Shown here: one piece after another, positions 1 through 9,431 of the stretch
How positions within the stretch are numbered: position 1 is the stretch's first letter
How the letters are laid out: the number at the start of each line of letters is the position of its first letter
NCBI GenBank assembly: GCA_027886185.1
Contig: WOAB01000598.1
Span: 2,384,195 to 2,448,194 of the forward strand
Direction: 5' to 3'
Length of the DNA: 64,000 bases
Origin: Rheum nobile
Lineage: Eukaryota; Streptophyta; Magnoliopsida; Caryophyllales; Polygonaceae
Made by a program: the position numbers and the translations under genes
The notes under the pieces: model-generated
Told to the model about the DNA's origin: nothing
What the model saw: the letters and a program-made list of their open reading frames with translations, nothing else
The model's database searches: none

Positions 1-1194
1 TTCAAAGCAAATGGCAAGTCGTAACTGAGCAAACAGATATTCATTAATTATAACAAAAGATGCACAAAGCAGCTAGCAAACACACGAAGAGCAAACAAAC
101 AAGATCACGAAGAGATAAAAAAAAAGCAGGGTAGTTCCTAGGGAGACTAAGCCAGAGACAACATAGGGAATTCAGGAGGAACTGGGAGGCAGCTTGGCAA
201 TCAATACAGCCGCAAGAGAGTTGAAGGCAGCAGTCAGTTCCTTCACAGCAGCAGTGAGTTCCTTGAGCTCAGCAGAGATGGCAGCAGTGACAATCTGGAG
301 GTCAGAGGTCTCATGTGCAGATGGGTCAGTGGCAGCACGAGTCCTCTTAGGCTTAACCTCCTTTTCCTCATTAACCCTGAGACGGTTGATGTAAGCCATA
401 TCCATTTAGTGTTGATACATCGTCTTTAGAGGGGGACTCCGGGTACACACCAAGTGTTGTCAGCAGGGCTTTGATGATTGAGGGGTAAGGCAGAGAGTGC
501 GAGGGATGAGAGTGACAAGCTTGCATATGAAGGATAATGATCCAGCAGCTCAGTTCCTTTTTTTTTAAGGCAACGGATCAGAATCACATCCTCAACGTTC
601 ACAATCGGACAAAATTTGCAGGGTTTCATCATGATTATCTCTGAACACAGTAAAGGAAGGAGACACAATATCCGAGACGACGACAGAGAAAGCACACAAG
701 CAACGACCTTTTCAGTTCCCCTTATTTCCTTAGAAGTACCTCGCTAGGGAAGGTTTTGGATGCATATATGTAGTGGGTATTTAAATCATGAAAAGTACAC
801 ATCCAAAAGCATATAAATAGCAGGAAGGCAATTTTGACACTAAACTAGTAAGTTCCCAGTTGTGGACTAATCAAAAGAAGGTTCATAGGGAACTACTAGG
901 TAAGCCAGGTTAGGGACATCTTATAATCAATCATCCTTTCGGCTTATAATGTGGGTTCAGAGATCAGATTGATTATATATTGTTGAAAGAAATGCAATCA
1001 AGATAATCACACAACGCATGAAGGCGAGAAGAATGTCCAACTAATATCATAACAATAAACACATGAAGGCAGAGATGGACAAGAAAAGCAGTAAACACAG
1101 TTCCCAACTAGTTACCAAAGAAAATAATAAGTCACACAACTAGTCAATACCAGGGAAATAGGCAAGGGAACACAGAACCGCTAAGCTATGTAAA
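1..1194 (-). other. K0 region downstream of pol
   Basis: About 1.2 kb between the K0 RNase H end and the window edge. It corresponds to the long stretch between pol and the 3' LTR seen in K2 (36713-38245). Apart from the small reading frame at 172-405 I see no gene. A 10-T run lies near 560. The 3' LTR is not reached. Confidence 0.6.
172..405 (-). CDS. small alanine-rich ORF after K0 pol, function unknown
   Basis: A 77-residue reading frame on the coding strand of K0, about 790 bases after the end of pol. It begins MDMAYINRLRV, has a basic stretch (KPKRTRAA), then a regular hydrophobic repeat (ELKELTAAVKELTAAF) that looks like a short amphipathic helix or coiled coil. Some Sireviruses carry an extra gene in this position (the env-like ORF of SIRE1). 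I see no signal peptide or membrane segment, so this could be a remnant of such a gene or chance. K2 has a different short frame in the matching region (37550-37608). I do not recognise the protein. Confidence 0.3.
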   Translation of the reverse strand: MDMAYINRLRVNEEKEVKPKRTRAATDPSAHETSDLQIVTAAISAELKELTAAVKELTAAFNSLAAVLIAKLPPSSS

Positions 1195-4100
1195 TCATTC
1201 CAAGAAGGAGTCTAAAGTACTCATAAGGTTCTCGATTAAGGGCTTTTGTGAATATATCAGTAATTTGTTCCTCAATACGACAATGTTCCATAATAATGAT
1301 CCATTTTTCCAGTTATCTCTCAAAAAGTGGTGCCTTATGCCAATATGCTTAGACTTGGAATGAAATACAGGATTCTTAGAGATGCTAATGGCACTAGTAT
1401 TATCACAAAGAATTTTGAGAGGGCCATAAGATTTACCAAAGTCCGCGAGTTGTTGTTTGAGCCAGAGGAGTTGAGCACAAGCAGCAGCAGCAATGTATTC
1501 GGACTCAGTGGTGGAGAGAGATATGGAGGTTTGCTTCTTGGAGCACCCTGAGACCAGGCAGGGACCAAGGAACTGAGCCATACCAGATGTGCTTTTTCTA
1601 TTCTAGAGGAATCCAGCATAGTCAGCATCCGTGTAAGAGAGGAGCTCGAAGTCACAATGTTTGGGGTACCAAAGACAGAGATTGTCAGTTCCCTTCAGAT
1701 AACGTAGAATTCTTTTCACAGCGGCCATGTGCTTGGAGCGAGGGTCAGCCTGAAAGCGAGCACAAAGACACACAGAGTACATAATATCTGGTCTACTAGC
1801 GGTTAGGTAGAGAAGGGAACCAATCATTTGCCTGTATAATGATTGATCAGCCTTGGGATCGGACTCTTCCAGCGTCAGCTTGGTTGCTGGGGAAATGGGA
1901 GTGGCAAAGTGTTTGCAAGTGTCCATCTTGAATTTTTGAAGTAGTTCCTTCACATACTTTTGTTGATGGATCTGAGTTCCTTCATAGAGTTGATTCACTT
2001 GAAGACCTAGGAAGAAGGTCAGTTCCCCAATCATGCTCATCTCGAATTCACTGCTCTTTAGGTTCTTGAACTTTTCTACAAGAGAGAGGTTAGTGGAACC
2101 AAAGATAATGTCATCGGCATAGACTTGAACAACCAGGATATCATCTTTAACTTCCAATAAAAAGAGAGTTTTATCAATCAAACCTCTTCTGTATCCATTG
2201 GATAACAGGAATTGAGCAAGACGATCATACCATGCACGTGGAGCCTGCTTTAGCCCATAGAGAGCTTTGTCTAGGAAGTAGACGTAGTCAGGATGATCTC
2301 TGTCCTCAAATCCAGGGGGCTGCTTGACATACACTTCCTCTTGAAGAATTCCATTTAGGAAGGCAGTTTTGACATCCATTTGGAAGAGCTGGAATCCTTT
2401 GTGAGCAGCAAAGGTAATCATTAGGCGAATAGCCTCCATTCTTGCAACAGGAGCAAACGTCTCATCATAGTCAATTCCCTCTTGTTGATTATACCCTTGA
2501 GCTACCAGACGAGCTTTGTTCCTTGTGACGACACCTGAGTCATCAAGCTTGTTGCGAAAGATCCACTTAGTTCCTATGATGGTTCTGTTGGGAGGACAGG
2601 GAACTAAGCGCCAGACTTTGGTACGATCAAATTGATGTAATTCCTCTTGCATTGCATGAATCCAGTCTGGGTCAGTGAGTGCTTCTTTGTAGTTCTTGGG
2701 TTCTACAAGAGATAAGAAGGCATTGAAAGCACAAAATTTATTCAGAGAGGATCTACTGGACGGACCTGGTTTGTGATATGGAGTAATGATTAGATCCACG
2801 GGATGAGATCCTTTGTACTTGTAGTTGGGAACATGTATTGAGTCATTGGTCACAACAGGATGTGTGACATCAGAGTTCCCTACAGCATGATCATTAGAAT
2901 TCCCTACAGCATGATCATCAGAGTTCCCTTCAGCATGGAAACTGGGAGCAGGAGCATCGGATGAGATGAGTTCCCTAGAGTTGGGAGCTTGAACAAGCGT
3001 TCCGATGACTTGGGGACTCTCAGTCGATGGAGTATCATTTTGTTGATCATGATGCTGAGAGGCAGGAGAGAATTGCACTGCAGAGTCAGACGAGTTCCCA
3101 ACATAGTCTCTAGACAGGTTTAGAGAGAACTCAGGAGTAGATGAGTGGATGGCTTCATCGGAGTCATCATCAGCAGTTGGATTGCTAGAGGGTTCCTGTT
3201 TCATGTTAGAAAAGGCAGATTCATTGAACACAACATGAACACTTTCCTCAATCTTTTGAGTTCGAAGTTTGAACACTTTATAGGACTTGCTGTTGCGGGC
3301 GTAGCCAAGGAATATCCCTTCATCACTTCTGGGATCAAATTTCTCAATGGGATCTTTACCGTTATTGTGCATAAAGCATTTGCACCCAAAGACCCGAAGA
3401 TGGGAAATGTTAGGAACTCTGCCTTTCAGGAGCTCATAGGAAGTCGTTTCAGTCATCGGGCGAAGCATGGCACGATTCAGAATATAGCAAGCGGTGTTGA
3501 CTGCCTCTGCCCAAAACCTGTGAGGAAGACCAGCAGATAGGAGCATAGTACGAGACATGTCCTTCAAGGTCCTATTCTTCCTTTCAACAACTCCATTCTG
3601 TTGAGGAGTGCGAGGAGCTGAGAAATTATGAGAGATTCCCTTGTCCCTGCAAAAGGTTAGAAACTTGGCATTTTTTAACTCAGTTCCATGATCGGAACGT
3701 ATGGCACGAAGATTGTGCCCAAGGGAGTTCTCATGAGTAGGAACTATAGTTGAGAACCTGTCAAATACTTCATCTTTTGATTTTATGAAAATGGTCCAAG
3801 TGAAGCGAGAGAAATCATCAACAAGTACAAGAATATACATATTCCCTCCAAAGCTTTGAGTACGCATGGGACCACATAAATCCATATGAACAAGTTCAAG
3901 AGGATGAGAGGAACTGATCTCAGATTTTGACTTAAAGGAACTACGTACCTATTTCCCCCTTATACAGTCTGAGCAAATGTTGTCTTTTTCAATTTGAACA
4001 GAGGGAAGTCCTCTCACCAGTTCCTTCTTGTGTAGCTTATGAATAAGCTGAGGGCTAGCATGGCCAAGTCTTTGATGCCATATTGTCGTTCTATCAGCTA

Positions 4101-4466
4101 TAGAAGACAAGCAAAGATTTTCCTCAGGAATGAAGCTTGTGTCTACGATATAGACATTGTTGTAGCGTTTCCCTTTCAAAAGAGTTTTGTGTGTCTCTGG
4201 ATTCAGCACGAAGCATTCTTTGGGAGTGAATAAGACATGGTTCTCCCCTTGATCGCAAAGTTGTGACACACTCATTAGATCAAAACCCAAATTGTCAACA
4301 AGATGAACATCACTTACCTGTACTTTGTCAGTTAGGTCCACGCATCCAACGCCACAAATGGCTCCTTTTCTCTTGTCATTGAAGGAAATCTTTCTTCCGT
4401 TGTATTTCTGAAGTGAGTGCAGTTTCTTCCTGTTTCCAGTTATATGGCATGAAGCTCCACTGTCTA
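1195..4466 (-). pseudogene. pol: K0 pol: protease, integrase, reverse transcriptase, RNase H
   Basis: Reading leftward from 4466: a retropepsin start with the DSG active site (the codons just before it lie at 9432-9438, across the element A insertion), a GAG-pre-integrase region with an HX-H/CX2C zinc site (WHQRLGHAS, CSDC), the integrase core (DLCGPM, RSDHGTE, NGVVERKNR, so all three acidic residues are present), then reverse transcriptase with YADD (YADDIIFGS) and RNase H (TTESEYIAAA). Lesions: TAG at 3949-3951 replaces the glutamine codon seen in K1; TAG at 1603-1605 lies where K1 and K2 read VD; the frame is lost near 1310 inside RNase H. Product would have been a polyprotein acting in cytoplasmic particles. 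Confidence 0.93.
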
Positions 4467-5910
4467 TGATCGGCACTATTTGGTAGTGCATTTCTAGGGG
4501 TTGTTACCAGGTTTGAGGTGTCATTTGGTTGGATTTAGAGAACAATTGGAGATTATGGAATTGGAGCGGAGAAGTGTGATTTTGATGGTCTGAAAGAGCT
4601 AATTGGAGACATCCAGATGAAGAAGAATTGACCACCTGAGGAGATGGCTAATTTCAGGAATTAATATGGGTCAATTCGAGAACAAACCGCGACCGCGGCC
4701 AAAAGGCCGCGACCGTGGCCATCACGCGTGAATCAAAGCCAGCTAATTAAAGAAGCCGTGATGCTGCTTTTAAATAATGGGCCAAATTGGAGGGAAGGCC
4801 CAAACAAATGAAGAAAGGCCCACGTGAAGAACCGGCCGCGTGAATTGAAGCTGGAATGAAGCGGAGCATGACGCCACCATGTCATCTTCATGACATCAGC
4901 GGGAGAATGAATTGCTGATGCTGGGCCGAGATGTCACGCCGAGAGGAGTTGTTGGACCGAGAAAGTGAATTGGGCCGAGCGAGAATTGGAGCTGCTGATT
5001 CGTGTTTAATCTGGTTATTATTTTATTATTATTGTTTTAATTATTATTTTTAAACACTTTTATGATTACGTTAAAACAATTTTTAGTGAACCTAGTTGCT
5101 ACGGAGGAAATAGTTAGACCTAGTTTATTTTCATCGTTGTTTTTCCCTTTTGCTCAGACAGACAATTGAAGCCTTTGGATTGATTGGATTGTGAGGTTAT
5201 TCCTTTACTCTTTCTATGATTGTATTAATTTTCTCTCGTGCTTAATCTCATTGATCATATATCGATTCCCCTTGATTTGTTGATTAGGAAATCAATTAGA
5301 TTTTAATAGTAGTTTCCTCTAGATTGACAACCTAGAGAAATTAGTATTATGCTATTGGTTCCCCTTTTCCATACAACCTGTTGAGATTGTTATTGATCAT
5401 ACTACTAAGGATTAGAGGATACTGGTTGAGAATCTAAATCCCTTAGTTTGTGTAGAGAATTAATTGCATGCAATTGTATGACTGATTGCTACACTTGCAT
5501 GTACCTATCTATTCCTGAACTTCTTGCTGCTATTGAGTTAGATCTTGAAGGTTAGTAGGTATTTGTTTAATAGTTAGGGTTATCAGGACTGGTTGGACTG
5601 GTAACTAATTCAGAACAAGGATTTGGACTTTCATGAGTATTGAGGACTAGGAATAATCAATGATCGATCTATCAATCTGAAGTGTGAATATTTGTTTGGC
5701 TGAGTTATTTTCCCTATTTGATTTCAAGTCGTTGTTTTTATTTATTTATTTTGTTTTTAATCATAAACTCCCCTTGGTTACTTGTTGGTATACAATTACA
5801 TCGTTGGGATAGTATTTGATTCTCTGTGGGATTCGACCCTTACTTACTAGACTACATTAGTTAGGTTTGTTTAGGATTATTTTGTATAGGTGTCACGACA
5901 ACGCCTATCA
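4467..5910 (+). repeat. 5' LTR of element A
   Basis: Direct repeat of 8004-9426, starting TGATCGGCAC and ending GCCTATCA, 1444 bp. It holds two GC palindromes (4687-4698, 4705-4720). A TATA box is not clear; ttttaaat near 4767 is a weak candidate. Confidence 0.96.
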
Positions 5911-5913
5911 AAT

Positions 5914-5931
5914 TGGCGCCGTTGCCGGGGA
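5914..5931 (+). promoter_or_regulatory. primer binding site, tRNA-Asp
   Basis: TGGCGCCGTTGCCGGGGA begins three bases after the LTR. It complements the 3' end of plant tRNA-Asp (known family trait of Athila elements) and would prime minus-strand DNA synthesis. Confidence 0.92.
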
Positions 5932-5969
5932 ATCAATTTTACTATTCTAATTGTGTGTTTGTTTATGCT

Positions 5970-6551
5970 ATGCCTAAATTTGCTAAATACATGAAATGCT
6001 TATGCTGGCCTAGGAAGAGGAAGAAATTGACAGGAGTAATTAATTTGAATGAACATGTGTCTGCTGCATTCGGAAGACATTTGCCTGAAAAGTGTAGTGA
6101 CCCTGACATGTTTAGTATTCCTTGTGATATAGGTTACTCCAGGTTTGATCATTGCATGATAGACTTGGGCTCATCTATTAATGTGTTACCATACTCTGTG
6201 TATAAATTGCTAGATCTTGGACCTTTGCTTGAAACTGATTTAATTATTCAATTTGTGAATGGATCCAAAGTTTTTCCGAAAGGAATAGTTGAGGATGTTC
6301 TTGTGAAGGTTAATAAGATGATTTTTCCTGTGGATTTTGTGGTGTTAGACATTGGTTATGATATGCATGTGCCCCCTATACTGTTAGGTAGGCCTTTTCT
6401 TAAGACTGCTAACATCCGAATCATTATGAGTAGAGGTATTGTGTCTGTGAAGTATGGGGGTGATAGGGTGACATTTAAGATATTTGATCATAAGAAACAC
6501 CCTCCTGATAGTAAGTCTGTGCTGTGTTCTGGATTGAGTGATATCACATGA
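5970..6551 (+). CDS. aspartic protease domain protein of element A
   Basis: A 193-residue frame from the first in-frame ATG, 39 bases after the primer site. It starts within a segment (PKFAKYMKCL) that in B and D lies just before the protease, then a basic stretch, then the retropepsin region: KCSDPDMFSIPC at residues 45-56, the active-site type motif DLGSSINVLP near residue 66, and LLGRPFLKTA near 136. Athila-type proteases carry DLGAS where most retropepsins have DTG or DSG. The frame is open to its stop, the only intact frame among the Athila-like copies here. The gag core is absent, so this protease is cut loose from its normal polyprotein. Whether it is active is unknown. Confidence 0.8.
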   Translation: MPKFAKYMKCLCWPRKRKKLTGVINLNEHVSAAFGRHLPEKCSDPDMFSIPCDIGYSRFDHCMIDLGSSINVLPYSVYKLLDLGPLLETDLIIQFVNGSKVFPKGIVEDVLVKVNKMIFPVDFVVLDIGYDMHVPPILLGRPFLKTANIRIIMSRGIVSVKYGGDRVTFKIFDHKKHPPDSKSVLCSGLSDIT

Positions 6552-6803
6552 TCATAGTAGCACAATGTCAAGCCATGACAATAACTAAGGCGCTATCCGG
6601 GAGGCAACCCGAGGTATGCTTTTCTTTTCTTGTTTTTCTTTCCTTATTTTTGCATTTGTTTTGGTGTGTTTTTGTTCTTGTTTTTGTTTCCGACTAACCT
6701 GTAGGGAGGAGACCCCATGCCTATTGAAGAAGGTGTTTACCACCATTGTAAGTCTTTCCTTCCCTACACTAAGTCACCCCCCGAAAAAACCTTAAACGGG
6801 GGG

Positions 6804-6899
6804 CCAAAAAAAAAAAAAAAATTGAAAAAAAAAAATTGAAAAAAAAAAAATTCGAAAAAAAAAAAACAAAAAAAAAAATTCGAAAAAAAAAAAAAAAAG
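6804..6899 (+). repeat. A-rich low-complexity tract
   Basis: Runs of A separated by ttg, ttcg or c. B and D have shorter versions at the same place after the C/G hairpin. Confidence 0.9.
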
Positions 6900-7989
6900 T
6901 TTTACCGAAGGCCAGCTGTCCAGAGTTTCCCATGGAGAAGGTGCGCATCATGTTGTCAAGGAGGATACATTGCCCTACACTTGATTTGGCAACGATGATG
7001 GCCCTACAATTGACAGCTGAGGAGGAGGAACACTAGAGCTCACACCATGATTACATCTGGGCTCCACCATGTGTTCCTAGAAGGCCGTGCAATCCTACTA
7101 TCATTGTTTTACCACTATTCACCAAAGTGGTTTCCTTATGGTTGCACGGTAGGAGAAGATTATAGAGTTGATGAAGACACCCGCCCAACACCAGAGACCT
7201 GGGCATTTATTGAAGAAGACCGCCAGTGACACATTCAGTGTCCAAGCAGCTTGGCGACGTTTGTGAGTTATTTTTTTGCTTTTCCATGTGCTTTATTCTT
7301 TTGTTTTTCATTACATTGAGGACAATGCAATGTTTAAGCATGGAGGAGGGTTTTATACTTGCTACGTCGCTGAGGAGAAAAAGAATAAAGAGAAAAAGCC
7401 AAAAATTTGAAAAAAGGCATACATGAAAATCCTGGGATAGGTCGAAAACCCGAAAGGGCGGCCTAGGCAATAAGCAGGTGGCTTGGACCAGCATTAGGCT
7501 GGGGTAATATGAGGTCAAGAGTGATGTGAGCATATGTGAGCACATCTATGAAAAAATATGAGTGGCTTGGTGAAAACCCGAAAGGGCGCCTTGGCAAAAT
7601 GAGCGAAAAAGAAGAAGAGTGATTTTAGGATTTCTCATTATTCTTGGCGAGGCGTCATAAGAAGAGGAGTCAAAGAAGGATTGTCGGGTAGGTCACTCTG
7701 GAGGGATAAGAAGATAGATGGGAGTTAGGATTAGAATTATTTTCACTCTATGGTGTTTGGGATAAGCTTGGGGGAAGTACTCTGCTTTCCTTTTAGCTTG
7801 GTTGTGTGGGGTGTTGAGATTTTCTTGATTTGATGTTGTAGTCTTTTGTGCTTATTTTTGTATGGTTGCCTGGAGTTTATTGTGGGGTGTTATTCTTAGA
7901 GGGATTGATTTTTCTATGCTTCCTGAGACCTTGGGGATTGAATTGGAGGAGTAGGTTAACTTTAGCTTACTCGAGGACGAGCAAGGTTT

Positions 7990-8003
7990 AAGCATGGGGG
8001 ATT
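7990..8003 (+). promoter_or_regulatory. polypurine tract of element A
   Basis: aagcatgggggatt abuts the 3' LTR and would prime plus-strand DNA. A near copy lies about 650 bases upstream (7336-7350). Confidence 0.85.
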
Positions 8004-9426
8004 TGATCGGCACTATTTGGTAGTGCATTTCTAGGGGTTGTTACCAGGTTTGAGGTGTCATTTGGTTGGATTTAGAGCACAATTGGAGATTATGGAGTTG
8101 GAGCGGAGAAGTGTGATTTTGATGGTCTGAAAGAGCTAATTGGAGACATCCAGAGGAAGAAGAGTTGACCACCTGAGGAGATGGCTAATTTCAGGAATTA
8201 ATATGGGTCAATTCGAGAACAAACCGCGACCGCGGCCATCACGCGTGAATCAAAGCCAGCTAATTAAAGAAGCCGTGATGCTGCTTTTAAATAATGGGCC
8301 AAATTGGAGGGAAGGCCCAAACAAATGAAGAAAGGCCCACGTGAAGAACCGGCCGCGTGAATTGAAGCTGGAATGAAGCGGAGCATGACGCCACCATGTC
8401 ATCTTCATGACATCAGCGGGAGAATGAATTGCTGATGCTGGGCCGAGATGTCACGCCGAGAGGAGTTGTTGGACCGAGAAAGTGAATTGGGCCGAGCGAG
8501 AATTGGAGCTGCCGATTCGTGTTTAATCTGGTTATTATTTTATTATTATTGTTTTAATTATTATTTTTACACACTTTTATGATTAGGTTAAAACAATTTT
8601 TAGTGAACCTAGTTGCTACGGAGGAAATAGTTAGACCTAGTTTATTTTCATCGTTGTTTTTCCCTTTTGCTCAGACAGACAATTGAAGCCTTTGGATTGA
8701 TTGGATTGTGAGGTTATTCCTTTACTCTTTCTATGATTGTATTAATTTTCTCTCGTGCTTAATCTCATTGATCATATATCGATTCCCCTTGATTTGTTGA
8801 TTAGGAAATCAATTAGATTTTAATAGTAGTTCCCTCTAGATTGACAACCTAGAGAAATTAGTATTATGCTATTGGTTCCCCTTTTCCATACAACCTGTTG
8901 AGATTGTTATTGATCATACTACTAAGGATTAGAGGATACTGGTTGAGAATCTAAATCCCTTAGTTTGTGTAGAGAATTAATTGCATGCAATTGTATGACT
9001 GGTTGCTACACTTGCATGTACCTATCTATTCTTGAACTTCTTGCTGCTATTGAATTAGATCTTGAAGGTTAGTAGGGATTTGTTTAATAGTTAGGGTTAT
9101 CAGGACTGGTTGGACTGGTAACTAATTCAGAACAAGGATTTGGACTTTCATGAGTATTGAGGACTAGGAATAATCAATGATCGATCTATCAATCTGAAGT
9201 GTGAATATTTGTTTGGCTGAGTTATTTTCCCTATTTGATTTCAAGTCGTTGTTTTTATTTATTTATTTTGTTTTTAATCATAAACTCCCCTTGGTTACTT
9301 GTTGGTATACAATTACATCGTTGGGATAGTATTTGATTCTCTGTGGGATTCGACCCTTACTTACCAGACTACATTAGTTAGGTTTGTTTAGGATTTTTTG
9401 TATAGGTGTCACGACAACGCCTATCA
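8004..9426 (+). repeat. 3' LTR of element A
   Basis: Same ends as the 5' LTR, 1423 bp. It has one GC palindrome (8224-8235) instead of two; the missing 20 bp are one palindrome unit. Confidence 0.96.
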
Positions 9427-9431
9427 GTCTA

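Larger units (their letters stand above)
6552..8003 (+). other. structured 3' noncoding module of element A
   Basis: No gene. In order: paired bases TGTCA/TGACA and CGGG/CCCG just after the protease stop (6565-6615); a C/G hairpin at 6777-6803; an A-rich tract 6804-6899; a stem AGCTGTC (6914-6920) with GACAGCT (7012-7018); a nested hairpin CCGTGCAA (7085-7092) with TTGCACGG (7142-7149); a first polypurine tract at 7336-7350; two hairpins closed by GAAA loops (7438-7465 and 7569-7590); and the second polypurine tract next to the LTR. B and D share the whole order and E shares its 3' part. Confidence 0.75.
4467..9426 (+). mobile_element. A, protease-only Athila-like LTR element, complete
   Basis: A complete insertion with 5-bp target duplications gtcta at 4462-4466 and 9427-9431, which split the K0 protease codons. 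LTRs are 4467-5910 and 8004-9426. The interior is only about 2.1 kb: tRNA-Asp primer site, one protease gene, a long noncoding module and a polypurine tract. There is no gag core, reverse transcriptase, RNase H or integrase, so it is non-autonomous. The LTRs differ by roughly fifteen substitutions (counted by eye) and one 20-bp deletion, which points to a fairly recent insertion. Placement in the Athila group rests on the primer site and protease type. Confidence 0.95.

Noticed and set aside
6836..7036. Lysine-rich frame over the A tract
   Set aside because: It only translates the poly-A run and is not shared by B or D.
6552..8003. Hammerhead ribozyme (retrozyme) in the short element A
   Set aside because: I did not find the CTGATGA ... 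GAAA core in the right arrangement; A also has long LTRs, unlike retrozymes.
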